Below, piece by piece: positions 11,650 through 23,639 of a stretch of 64,000 bases of DNA. How positions within the stretch are numbered: position 1 is the stretch's first letter; the number at the start of each line of letters is the position of its first letter. A model generated the notes under the pieces. The model did no database searches and was not told the origin of the DNA. It worked only from the letters and a program-made list of their open reading frames with translations. Location of the stretch: assembly GCA_002224055.1 (NCBI GenBank), contig AZLU01000043.1, positions 116,319 to 180,318 on the forward strand, read 5' to 3'. The translations under genes and the position numbers were made by a program. Source of the DNA: Pezizomycotina sp. ARF18 (taxonomy: Eukaryota; Ascomycota).

Positions 11650-12685
11650 CTAGAATATTGATGAAAACGAAAAAGTCGAACCGGACGAAATCAAGAAATC
11701 AGCTCGACGATGCAGACCCGTTAGCAGATCGTTTACCAGAGACATCAAGTCATTATGAGTAATGCTTATTGACAGTGCTGCTCAGAAACGCTTTCCAAAA
11801 GTGCTCAACAGCAGCGTTGATCAAAAGCGTTACCAAGCATGTTCGTCAAAGGGCTATCAGTGGCATTGAAGTCGCGGCGTTCCTCATAAGACGCGGGTTG
11901 ACAACCTGCACATGTAGCAGATGAAAGGCTTCATAAGACTATAGAGAGGGGGATACTCACGGACAGATTTAAGAAAATATCTTTAGTCTTAAATGCTTCC
12001 TATACAAAGATTCTAGTGTCGATCTTTAAAACGTCCGCAACGTCACTTTATTCAATTAGATATCTAAAACAAGAGCACTTGAAAAAGACGCTCAAGGGAT
12101 ATAAGTCGGAGCACGCAGTGTATAAGAGGGGAATGGCTTGCTATTATTGATTAAGGAAACAGTTAACTTCGTTGTTGTATATTCCGTGAAATTGACGAAG
12201 ATTGTTTGTTTACTACGAAGTGGAAATATTTTTACAGTTGCGAACCCCACTTTTATTGTGTGCGCGCCGACGTGCGAAGCCAAAATTTTTTATTTATTTT
12301 TCAGTGGCTATAAGAAGAAAAAAGCTTCCAGATGCTTCGATTGCGCCTATATTACGGGAAATATTGGTATTAAAATTACAGGTCGAAGAAATAATATCTT
12401 CCCAGGGTAGTTCCTTATCTCTAGATAGACGTCCTACACATGCCCTCTCTTTCTCTTCTCATGATCTTTCTTTACTCATATTCTCTGTCTCTCGTTGTCG
12501 CCTTGTCGTTTACGCAGTATCCTCTCTTCAAAGAGCTTCATATCATATGATATGCTGACGATAGCAGTAAATGCAGTGCTGCAGCTCTCATATCCACTTT
12601 CAACAGCTTTTTATCCTTCCAATATTGTAACGTGCTAACATCTAAACCTAATGAAAGCGGTACTCCATCTCATCCTCAAGTCAAT
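11650..12685. other. intergenic, nothing recognised
   Basis: Only short frames with no motif are present. A pyrimidine-rich CTCTCTTTCTCTTCTC stretch lies near 12444-12460. Confidence 0.55.
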
Positions 12686-12690
12686 CTTAG

Positions 12691-12928
12691 CGACCACCCT
12701 CGAATCCCCTTAACCGATCGATAAATCCACCAACAGAATCCCTTATCTTTCGCTCTGGGCTCGGTGTCTTCGGAGACTCTCTTTCGAACGGTAGCGTCAT
12801 CCAGCTATCGCCGTCACCGCTCGTTCCTGGACCACCTTTACTCGCAGGACCGACGTTACCGCGACCGAGTCCGAAGCCAGCGGAGCCGCGGAAGAGAGGC
12901 TCATGAGGAATGGTATCGTGAGGAGGAG
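12691..12928 (-). CDS. orphan 3'-terminal coding fragment
   Basis: An open stretch of about 78 codons has no in-frame ATG at its head and ends ...RGFEGGR-stop. It is Gly/Ser/Pro-rich (GFGLGRGNVGPASKGG) followed by a charged tail (PKTPSPERKIRDSVGG). The composition is protein-like, whereas the antisense 67-codon frame at 12764-12967 is probably its shadow. It could be the last exon of an unrecognised gene or a gene relic. No domain is seen. Confidence 0.3.
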
Positions 12929-12969
12929 AGCTTCATTGGGACGATTTTGGACGTATGGAAAATCTAGGT

Positions 12970-15900
12970 ATCGCGGATAACTTAATTGCTGGCGAAATCT
13001 GGCAGATACAGTGATAGAAACCTTTTTGTGTTTCCGCCCCGCTTGCGTTCTGTTTCTTTTGAACTGCTGCTATAAGAAAGACATTTCCATCATGGTAACG
13101 ATAGAGGATTGTTTATAAGACATCTCGTTCCGTAACCGGTGGCGTCTTATAAACATGATCCACGTACTACATTTCATACACTGTCACTGCCGGACAACGA
13201 ACTCAAAGTATTAAGGTAATGAACCAAATTGAAAAAGAAAAAAAAAAATTTTTTTTTCTCTCTTCTTCAAGGCAGCGAACAGACGATCGCAATGCGAAAT
13301 GGTCGTTTCATGCACGGAAGAGCAGTAGGAATGTGCTCAACAGGCTCACATATCTCGCTTAGCTTCCCAATACCGATCGATCTTCCCGCGGATCTAATTT
13401 AAACGAGCAAGGAATGCTCTGGAAATTCCTAGATAAATGGAGAGCATTGATAGCGACGAAGAGCTTCATTTTGTTCCTTGCATAAACGCGCGCTCTTGGG
13501 GAAAGTCATCGGGAATCGTTTGGATAGAATCTTGAGCAACTTTAAACAACCGGAGAGAAACGTGGAACCCAAATATTTCGGTCAGTAAATATATTTTTGC
13601 TACTATTTTGCTTGGGCGGCATGTGCGAAAATGCGGAAGTTGAGATAAACCGCCGTGAAGGCCGATTAACAGCCGGATCTCGTCCACCCAGCTGTTATAA
13701 ACCTTAACTAAAAATAATGGGAGATTTTTATCGGTACAAAAAGCAATATCAAAGACTCGCGATCCATAAGGTTCAGCAGCCGGGCTTTATTACTGTTCAA
13801 ACATAATTAATACCTAAAAGCTGCAAACACAAGCTCATACCTTCAAAACCGAATGTAGACCTACGATCCCCCTTCCCTCACCAGCCTTACAGATAGAGAG
13901 AGAACCGGAACTCATGACATCTTCCCGAAAATTTAAAAGCGGTAGTTGAAACGCACCGAGATATTTTACCGGTCTGGTAAGCGAAGCTGAGATATATCCC
14001 ACTACTATAACTATAGCCTGGTCGGATAAACTCTCGTGTGAAACGGTTTGCTAATATTCTTTTGCGGGATCGCCGTTGCCGATGTTCAACTGTTTTCTAG
14101 GCTGAACAACGTATCTCGTCCACGCCGAGGAATCTTTGAGCGCTAGGGCAAAGCGATCGTTGAGCAGTCCGCAGCCCGCCGGTACTTCTTCTCCAAACGC
14201 CGCGTGATTCTTGTTTTCCGCTTGAACTCGAAAGTTGAACTTCTGGAAATTGCTCCCGGCGCGTGGGTCTTCCTCAGCCTTAGAAGGCGAAGACTGCGAC
14301 CGCAAGAGCGCATTAATGGTATATAGCCTACCGGGCGGTAGTGTAAATTAATCTCGGGGAGGCTCGCAAAGCTTAATATTCAGCGGCATTGCGATTTCCT
14401 TCGTTCTTTTCCGCCCTCCTGGCGGCGCGCGGGCGCTAGGGTGACGCAAATATGTCCAAGAATGGCCTTCCTCCAGATGCATAGTTCATACCAGCCGACT
14501 ACAAACGGTTGTATTACCAGCGCGGGCCCAAAGGCTTTAACCTCAGATTACGTTTTATCGCCTCACGGTGCCGCCCTCTTACTAGGCGCCTGTGGCGCCA
14601 TGGCGAAGGTGATGATAGTTAAGGCTCATGCGGCCTCTCGCACAAAAATCCATCCGTGGCTGCATACACGATCCAACAACGAAAATGACGGTAATGCGGT
14701 ATTCAAGGGCGGCAAACGTCACTGTTCCTTAATCATTGTGTACTGCGAATACTAAGATTGCAGGTTCGAACAGTTCGCGTCTTTTGCCCCCCCCCCTTTT
14801 TTTTTTTTTTTTTTTGCACAGTTCAATCTTTCTTAAGCTTCGGTTACGCACTTTCCTCTCGTTTCACAACCGTTCAGCCCTTCATGGATTACCTTGATCT
14901 TTTTTGTTATTGCTATTATAGTTTTGTTACATCGCGAAAAGGAGAGTTGGTTTCAAGTTTCCAGGAATATGCGGATATTATCGCGAGAATTTTTTGGGGG
15001 TCAGTGTTGCGTTGTTTAAACAACACCATTCACCATTTTTTTTTTTTTTTTTTTTTTTTTTGATATTGGAAGCGAGACACCAAAGCGACGCCAATTACGA
15101 CCAGAGAATCGAAAAAAAAAATATCTCAAATCAACTGGGAAATGCTAGATAAAAAATTAATATATACGAGAAAAATAATTGGTAATGGGATCCACGGTGA
15201 AATTTAAGCTCATATTCCACGTTTTACATGCTTATAGGGATTTCCTTGATATCACGAAGCTTGCCAATGATATTCGGTTTCGCGTAATGGGTCAAGGGAT
15301 CCTCCGCAATGTTCTGTTACAAAACCTTCGGTCGGCAAAAGGGATGGAAAATACCGCTCTCGGGGGCCAACTCAGGCTAACGGTTGGTTATCACAATAGT
15401 CGGGAAGGTCTCCTCTCATTTCCGGGGCCACTCGACGCCCACGGTCTTTCGGAACCACCGGCGAAGAGAAAACGAGGCCTTCGAGAAAGGGTCTCGTGTT
15501 GGTAGTACTAGAAAAGCTTTCCCAGTCTCGGTAATGTTTCGGAATTTAAAAGGAAAATCCTGGGCCTCAAAGAAGTATCGAAAAATGAGTGAATAAAGGG
15601 GTTTTCTTTGTTCAGAAAGGTCCTTTGGAATCATTACTGACAAGTATCCACTCATTATTAGATCACGAGCCGTGATCACGATACTGAGCAATATCGTGAA
15701 AAAGAAAGCGAGCTTCCAGGACGAGCAGCAAAAGTCTCACAATGGAGAGACTTTCGCCCCGATTTTTGTATTTTGCCCAGGAAATTAATACCACCCAAAG
15801 CCGCCGACGCAATAAATTCGAACCCAGGCCAGCTTAGCTTGGTCCAGCTCGCCTCCTCCTTCCCACAATACAATCGAAAAATTAAGACTTCTTTTGGCCT

Positions 15901-17960
15901 TTTGTTCTTTCGCTATCCCCAAATTTCCCCCGATCTCCAATGAGAAGCTACGCAAGCGCCATCCTGTTCGAATGGGTAAGAATACCAAGATCTCACAGCA
16001 ATATCAGCCTCCCAATCGGAATGTTTAACGGGCAGAAAACGAGAGCGCTGTGCAGCTAAACGAGATTTGATCGAAAGTTTAAAGGACCGGGCGTTGTCTT
16101 TTGGTGGTCCAGCGTTAACTGAGGTATCGCGAACGTGGCTTTTCATAACAACAATGCGATGCGATGCACGATAAGGAGAAGTGTGGGTACTTTTTGAAAA
16201 TGAAATTTTTGTTTGTTTATTGCTTTTAACCAGAATATCAACAAGCTTCGCTGTGGGTTTCTCGAAGTAGCTTATTTGCTCGCCTTTTTTGCATAGGCAT
16301 GGTAGGTAAAATGACCATGAAATATTACAGGGAAGAGGTAGACAAATGTTCCTGAGCCAGAACTAAAAGAGTAACTGTGAAGCTGTGCTCTCCCCTGTTA
16401 CGATCATGAAAGCGGTCTCTTAAAGCACGCTATTATAGTGCTAGTATTGCAGAAGTTCTCTCCTATTGTCTCACGGTCTCTTTTTGTTCGGTTTAACACT
16501 CTGCAATTTCCCTTGTAGTTTATTTTCTGCTGAGCTTCATATGATCCTCCGCTTGCTAATACTATCTATCCTCTCTATTCTCTCCTGCTTTTGCCCCCAC
16601 TCGTTCTTTCTTGTCGTCCTGCATTGAAATAGGAGAACTTGCGGTGGTCACTGGTGTTACATCCCATGTCAGGAGGTATCGGGGAGGCGGTGGTTGGGGA
16701 AAGCATTAATAGAGATAGGACCGGTGGGTCTGGCTTACCTCGATATGGCTCTCTCCCGACCTCCATTACTGAGGGTGGTTATTTCTAAAAGGCGCAAATT
16801 TACGAGACCTCATTGGAATGGCCGAATTTGAAAGAGACCATAAGAAAGAGAACCCTTGAACTAAAATGCCGCCCTTGCATCCCCGGCAGGAACCCAGACC
16901 AAGGGAATCCTTTTCATTGCTTTTTTTTTTTCCTGTGTTCTTTCCCATTCGTATGGTCTTTCTTGTGCGAAAAAGAAAAGGAATTTCTTGGATTTTCACT
17001 GTAAGAAAAATTCACTAGACGAAAAAGCTCAAACTCACGAGTTCAATAACACACATACTTCGTCCAACCCAACGCTATATATAATGTAGAAAGGTACCCG
17101 CGCCTCTATACTTTCTTTCTCTTATCCTCATTTTTTGATTGACACAGCCTTTACCCCTCGTGCCTTAAAAGAAATCGTTTAAGCCTTCTTTCATTCAACC
17201 AGCCGCTCACCATTAGTCGCTCCTTTTCCTTATTTTGCTTTCGCTTTTCAATTCTTTTCTTTTCTTTTTTCTTTTTTTCTTTTTTTCGTTGTTGTTGTAA
17301 CCAGTGTTGGCTTTCCCTATTCCATTCAGAACACCCAGACTACCGCCAATTTAGCCGTTTGCCGTTGTAGCTTCCTGTTTTCGAAGTTGCCAATCCTACA
17401 ATAACAAATTTCTTGTCTATTTTCCTTTTATTCTTTATTTTATCGTTCCGTTATTTTTCGTTTATAATCCCTTCCAGTTCTCCCCGGAGAGAAACTGTTT
17501 TATCCCGTAGAGCCAGGATCGCATCCCATTCGATACTTTCATAGGCTTTCTCTTGTTCTATTTTGGACCGGCTTCCTACTTGGTACTGTGATCATTTGAT
17601 CCTCCATCCAATCCCCATTCACGACACCACCGCCTCTTATTCAATAGAATCCATACTCCGCATACTTTCTTTGATAGAAAAAAGACGGAGAGCTTCCCAG
17701 ACATCTTTTTCTTATAAAGTTCTTATATACCAATTCGACTTTTTTTTTCCCTGTTACAACCATAAAAGATTTCACGACTAGCAAAAAAAATTAAATAAAA
17801 AACGCCAAGAAATTCTCAGAATCTAGAATAAACACGATGCATATCTCTTCGTTCCTCCTGTGAGTTTTACCATATCAAATTCTCAATAACAATATATCAC
17901 AAATTCACAACAACTAATCTATTTGAACTTCAATAGTCCTCTTACACCCTCCTCACCGCC
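12970..17960. other. gene-poor interval with homopolymers
   Basis: Mostly AT-rich, with C10-T19 (14787-14815), T24 (about 15038-15061) and pyrimidine-rich tracts near 17250-17290. Candidate short frames (13466-13687 -, 14051-14305 -, 14441-14755 +, 15179-15505 +, 15913-16146 -) have normal amino-acid composition but no recognisable domain. The minus-strand piece at 14051-14305 is the most protein-like. None is firm enough to call as a gene. Confidence 0.5.
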
Positions 17961-17972
17961 ACTGTCTCCGCC

Positions 17973-18484
17973 ATGCCCCTCCAATCCCGGGACACCTCGC
18001 CGGCTGCTACCGGCAGGCCTCTCGTCATCAACTTCCCCTTCAAGGACATCAACGAAATGGTAAACAACGTCTTCACGCACGTCTCCGACCTCAACCAAAA
18101 GGCCGTCTTCAACATGCTTCGCACATTAAAAGGCGCCATGCCAACCGAATCGCAGGGCTTCCACACCGTCCTCGCCTGCAACTCCACATCGCAGCACTAC
18201 GCCGAGATCGCGACGTTCCTCGGCCAGCCGGAACAGTTAAAGTCACGGATCTGGTCTGGAACTCCAACCTCATGTTCCTCCGCGTTCGGCCCACGGAGGA
18301 CCTTATCCACGGCGAGGGTCCCGATATGTTCATCGCGTTCGGAAACGTTGGCGGTTATGAGAATGCGGACCAGGCTGTTACGGATTGGTTACCGGTCTTT
18401 GAGAACGGGAAGAGCTATGGAGGTATAAGCGTTCCGGTGCCGGGGTGGCCTTCTGTTACTGGGACGATCGCTTGCCAGGAGTAA
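17973..18484 (+). CDS. small conserved-looking orphan protein, about 170 aa
   Basis: It starts MPLQSRDTSPAATGRPL and runs with strong coding character (FPFKDINEMVNNVFTHVSDL; HVLACNSTSQ-like turn; FLGQPEQLK). After one apparent single-base slip near 18240 it continues NSNLMFLRVRPTEDLIH, then GPDMFIAFGNVGGYENAD and ends VTGTIACQE at 18484. No signal peptide or membrane segment is visible. The compact, globular composition suggests an intracellular enzyme-like or binding domain, but I do not recognise the family. A pyrimidine-rich, TATA-poor upstream region (17820-17970) precedes it. Confidence 0.6.
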
Positions 18485-18499
18485 AAGTGGTGATGATGT

Positions 18500-19639
18500 T
18501 TTGGTTGCCTTGGGCTGGTTGAACAGGTTACGTGGGCAAAGTGGCAGGGTATAGGCTGAACGACGACCGCGTATTTCGATACAGCACATTCTTTTTGGCT
18601 TATTGCGGAGTTCATTTTTATTCTTCTCTTTGTACAATAGGGTTCATGAACATACAACACATATTTTTTTTTTTCTTCAAGCATATTTTTTTTTTTTTCT
18701 CGTGAGACTTTCTTTGTTCATTCATTCCGGCAACAATTTTCGAAACCGTGTTACTATCAAAGGAGGGTTTGTGCTCTCCGGATAACTGATTTATGAACAA
18801 AAGGTTGGTTAATGGGAGTTATTATTATTATCATTTTTTTTTTTTTGTTTCGTATTCTTTCACGGTTCTATCAGCAGCCTTTGTCTTTTTCATGCGAAAG
18901 GCATAAAACTTAGCTGATTTATAATGGGCTCCAGTCGTATCGAAAACACAGCAATTACTACGGGCATTTTATTCTCTTCATCGGTTATACCTGACGATTC
19001 CAGCAGTCCAATAAGCCGGCAAGAGTGAGAACTTAGGAGGTCGATCGTTGTTGTAGTTGGAAAATTAAACGAAAGTGATCTTCAGGGCGTTTTGAATGTA
19101 TCTGCGGCCGCCCAGTAGCCACGACAGGTTCAATTTTTACATATAATCCTTTGCCTTGTGAAACGGAGAATAAATGGATAAACAACTAGGCTCATATCCT
19201 TATTTGCTCATATGCATGTTTATATTCGCCTGCAGCTGCGTTCGATAAGCTTCTCTTGGTCTCTATTCTCCTGAGTGTTGTGTATCACCGTTGCTTCAGG
19301 TTATTCGCTTGTTCTCTTGGTGGTAGTTTTTTTTTTTTTTTTTTTTTGGTTCAGCCGCTCCAATTACCTGATTGCTGGGCAAATTTCTCCTCTCGCCTAA
19401 GGATTCAAGCATGCGTGTATTTCTGCCTTTTAAGAGACGAGAGCGTATCAACAGGCTCGGTCCAGTCAGTAGGTTATATGGAGTGAGGAAACGAGTATTT
19501 GGAATTCGGGGCAATTGGGCCGGCGCGGACCTCCCAGTAGAAATCGGGCCGGGTGAGACATAGGGTATTGCAAGTTTATACAGTTCTTCATACAATGAAT
19601 GCTTTTAAATCAGAGTTACTCGAGCTCCTTATTTCTCTA

Positions 19640-19670
<31 letters not shown>

Positions 19671-20480
19671 GTTAGTTTGACATCGGACAAGTACCATTTC
19701 TTGAGCTCAAGCACTGGCAGTGAATTTCGAAAACTTGCGTACGAGTTCCATAGCATTCGCAGACCTTGGTAAATACAGATTCCAGAAGAAGTAGGATTTT
19801 ATCCAGAGGTAAACACATTCTTTTATTTGATCCATCTCTTATCCGTATTGCGTATTGAAAGACAAGATTAGACGGACACGAAGGGAATTCGCGATCGGGT
19901 TTCTCGGATTTGTTTCACTAGCAGTTCTTTTTTTTTTTTTTTTTTTGGGGGGGGGGGGGGGGCGGGATAGCAAGGTAAAAATGCGCGGTTTTGGGTGACC
20001 CGCGAACACTACGACATCTTCTAGAATTGCAATATCCAAATTATAAATCTCCGAGTCTTGCTTACGTAGATTATCGATATGCTTGAGAGGACGCAGAAAT
20101 TTTCATCGAATTAGCTAAAAGATCTAGGATAGTATAAAGACGATAAAGGCTTACTGAAGTTTTTTTTTGTTATGACATGCGCGAATTGGGGGCAATTTTG
20201 CACGTTATTTTTTCACGAACGACTGCATTCGCTCTCCAGGTTTTACGGGTTGGAGCTCGAGAGTTTTGACACATAGAAGATACCAAAATTATTTTTGCCC
20301 TGGCCGAACGAAATGAAAGAAAGTCACAATAGATCTATGGTTAACTAATATACTTGATTCTGGCTGGCCATTAGAAATTATTTTGTCTATGTTCTTACAA
20401 TTTGAACGCCGTGTACTCGTAATACAGTCTAGAAAACTGGAAAAAGGCTCTATCTCTCCGGAGAATGATCTATGAGCCAA
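18500..20480. other. intergenic with long homopolymers
   Basis: No gene was recognised. Long runs stand out: T21 (19327-19347), A25 or more (about 19640-19665) and T19 followed by G16 (19928-19962). Confidence 0.6.
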
Positions 20481-20486
20481 TCCCGA

Positions 20487-21330
20487 CTACCATGCTCGAG
20501 TTATCGTCCTCAAGTTCTGCCTGCGACCACCCTTAGTGTCGTGCATAAACTTCCTGTACTTATCTTCGAGTTTCCAATCCAGCCTGTCAGGCTCCGCCAT
20601 CTCGTGCTGCTTGAACTTCTTCGACCCTGGCGCCGCAGGCGGAGTCTCCCTCACAACCTGCCCGCTACCCATCGCGAACGCGATACTAGCCCAATCGAGG
20701 CCGCTATCGCCACCCGGTACATGGTTCCACATCATCTTCACGACCTCCGGGCCGGGGTTTACCTCCCTGAGCGCGCTCATCGCCGCCTTTCTGGCGCGTA
20801 GTTCCAGACTATGCTCGTAGTGCAGGTCCTTCGCGAGTTCTCTCGCGGCCGTATGAGCTCGTTCTCGTAGAATTCAGAGCGATCGCCGTGGTCTCGCATT
20901 GCCTTGCGGAGGTTGTGGTTCTCGACGCGGAGGTACTGTACGGCCTCGAGGGCCTTTTCGAGGGTCTCTATGGCGACGACGCGCTCGCCGCCGGGGGTCA
21001 TGTAGATGAAGTCCTGGGGGGCCTCCTGGTGCTGGTGCCGACTGCTGCTAACGTGGTGCTGGCTACTGCTAATGTGTGCTGGCCACTGCTATGGTGGTAG
21101 CTGCTCTGGTGCCTGCGGTGGCGGCTGGTATTCGCGCGGTGGCTGTCGTGTTGGCTTGGAGACCTGCTTGGTTGCCGAGTCGGTTGGTTTGGGACGGGGT
21201 GGTTTGGGACAGGGAGGTTTGGTGCCGGGTCGCTTCGATGGCTTGGGGCCGGGTTGCTTCGATGGTTTGAAGGTGGGTTGCTTCCTCGGTCGGGCTCGGA
21301 AGGAACGTTGAAAGCGTTTTTGCTAGCCAT
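20487..21330 (-). CDS. family-A/D coiled-coil paralog A (Pro-rich head, no Cys head)
   Basis: It starts MASKNAFNVPSEPD (21330). The head of about 100 residues is Pro/Ser/His-rich with short repeats (PNLPVPNHPVPNQP). A coiled-coil block follows (AIETLEKALEAVQYLRVENH), then a block shared with the three downstream paralogs: RARKAAMSALREV, DWASIAFAMGSGQVV and a C-terminal WKLEDKYRKFMHDTK. It ends RTITRAW at 20487. Two frame slips lie between the three pieces. It lacks the six-cysteine head of paralogs B and D. The product is predicted soluble and elongated, its function unknown. It is the first of four same-strand copies over 8 kb. Confidence 0.65.
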
Positions 21331-21334
21331 TTTT

Positions 21335-22375
21335 TTTTTTTTTTTTTTCTTTGAAGTTGCTATAATTGTTTTCGAAACTAAAATTCTAGGAAGTTCACTG
21401 AGTATGCTTAGTATAATGTAAATTTAAGATTACCAACAGGACTTGAAGAATAGGAAGACTGCCTTGGGGAACATGCGGAGGCTGTTCCGGTATAAATAGC
21501 ATGGCCGGTATTTTGTCCTTCATCTCGAGTTCACGGATCGAAAAGTTGATGCTCATTCGGGTGAGTATATTGTGCGAACAAATATCTTTGCGTGTCAAGC
21601 CTAAACTATGAACTTGTCCTTCAGTCTCAAGCCTGAGGTATTTCTTCTATTGACTAAAGCAAATTCACCTCGGTGTATCACTACCCGCGAATTTTTGATC
21701 TATGCACCGCCTGCTAGTATAATTGATAATGTGAATGATGAAAGATCGATGTATATCGGCTCTGGTTTAAGCTAAGGCTTGTAAGGGGGTAAAAATCGTA
21801 AGTTTTTAATAAAAGAAATAGCGTGAGATTTACCGTGTAGTTATAACCTTCGCGTAAACTTGAACATAGTAGTATTATTAGATCGAGTTGCCTCCAGACA
21901 ACCACATTCATTGTGAAGCTTCTTATCAAGCATCATAAAGCCTAGAAGGTTATAGTTAACTTGCACATGCCAATACGACAGGATGAAGAACTTAGACTAG
22001 TCCAAGCCGAATATCCATCATTTGTAAATACTACGTAGGGGTATTGTCATAGTTTCGAGCGCATAATAATAGATAACGTTATGGAAGAATACTACTAAGA
22101 GTACTTGCTTGAGAATTCGACATGACGCGCAAGTGCTTTTATATCAGTATGATTCAATATAATTTGATATGGATATACTTTGTATCTCTTAGCAGTCGTT
22201 ATAATGGAAAGAATTCTTCTTAGGCATTCTGTTTGTGAGGACAAAAAAAAAAAAAAAAAAAAAAACAATTTTTCGATATAAAAGCCAAAAGGCAAAAAAG
22301 AAAAAAAAAGGAATTCCAATGCTTGGCTCAATTTTGAGTCCGAAATACGAGTTCAGATAGTCTGAGCCCAGCTAA
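21335..22375. other. intergenic, nothing recognised
   Basis: AT-rich, with T19 at about 21331-21349 and A22 near 22243-22264. Short minus-strand frames show no motif. Confidence 0.6.
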
Positions 22376-23636
22376 TCACGCATTCGCATCGATCATCGAA
22401 ATATCGCTGTCCTCTTTACCACTCTCCTCGTCGGCGTCTTCGCCTTCACTCCCTTGTTTTCCTTCATCATCGCCATCCTCAGACTTCTCCTCGAGCGGCG
22501 CATCGGGCCTGTACTTCGTCTCCAAGAACCACTTCTGCAGCCTCCTCTCCATCTCCGGTTTTCCCGTATCGTTCTCCGGCATGACACTGCGGTACTCATG
22601 ATCCGCCTGATACGCCTCCCTATCACCCTCGCGGTTATGCGACACCTCCACCGTCGCGCTATCCTCGGACGTACCTTCCGTTAGAAAAATATTAGCCATC
22701 CGTACTGCGGATCGCCGTTTCCGTACCGTTCCAGACTATGAACGCCTTCCCTCCGTGCGGCAGTAAGCGGCGCGTGGCGTACATCGCCGATCGGCGAGCG
22801 GAAAACTCCTTGTAGTGCTCCTCGCGGTAATCTAGGAGAAGGCGTCGGGCGGTGTATACTTGCCAGCGCGAGACCTCGCGTCCCTGCGGAGCTTTTCGAG
22901 CATGCACTTGGCGTCTTTGAGGGTTGTGATTTCGGGGAAGTTGTCGGGTAAGTCTTCGGTGCATGGCTTCTTGCCGATGGCGAGGGGGCTTTGGCTATCT
23001 TCATCGTCGGAGTCGTCGGAGTCCGAGTCCGTCGGATCGGCTTCGTACCCGTTCTCTTCGGTGAAGGAGTTGGCGCGGGAGTCCTGCGTCACGTCTTCGC
23101 CGAATGAATCGTCTTCACCGTTATGGCTTAGGTCGCCTTTATCTTCCGGAACACTCATGCCTTTCTCCTTACAATACGCTATCGCAGCGTCCCTCTTCTT
23201 TCCCTCTGGAAAATCGAAAACCGTCGGCCGCATAGGAATTTTGTACTCCTTCCGGGAATTCGTAGTATCCATAACGCGGCATCCGGTATCTGCCTCACGG
23301 GATAAGCGTCCTTGTAGTACAGGAGGGCTTCGTGGTACGCCTTCCGGTATTTCTCCTTCGTCATCTTTTGGCTTTTTTCATTTTGGGTTTCTCGCCGTCT
23401 TCGCAGTTGCCGTTGGTAAGGAGGAGACAGTAGGCGCAGTATTCGGTGAGGGGACACCAGATGCATTCGACGCCTTTGGATTCGCAGCGGCGGCATGGTT
23501 TGCGAGAAACAACGCGGTCAGGGTGGTTGTTAGTCAAGAGCGCTTTAGCCCAACGAGCGACTTTCCTCATGCTGGCATCCCCTCCGCGGTTATTTCCGTC
23601 ACCGTATGTTCTGGATATGAAAATGTTTTTTAACAT
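22376..23636 (-). CDS. family-A/D paralog B with six-cysteine zinc-cluster-like head
   Basis: The N-terminus (start 23636, or the inner Met of SMRKVARWAKALL) carries CRRCESKGVECIWCPLTEYC and then AYCLLLTNGNC. The spacing CX2CX6CX8CX2CX7C, with two extra Cys/Trp, resembles a fungal Zn2Cys6 cluster. Next come a helix (KEKYRKAYHEALLYYKDAYP), a short block PTVFDFPEGKKRDAAIAYCK, an acidic linker (DPTDSDSDDSDDEDS), a coiled coil (LKDAKCMLEKLRRD), the family block FSARRSAMYATRRLL, a W-A block near 22700 and a C-terminal MERRLQKWFLETKYRPD before a very acidic tail ending SDISMIDANA. The head suggests DNA or protein binding through zinc. The nearest relative here is paralog D. Three or four frame slips are present. 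Confidence 0.65.
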
Positions 23637-23639
23637 GTT

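Noticed and set aside
12764-12967. 67-codon plus-strand frame rich in Arg
   Set aside because: Its antisense frame is more protein-like and has a clean terminal stop, so the plus frame is probably a shadow.
14740-14785. tRNA-like T-loop (GGTTCGAAC)
   Set aside because: No T-stem pairing, no anticodon arm and no acceptor stem could be built around it.
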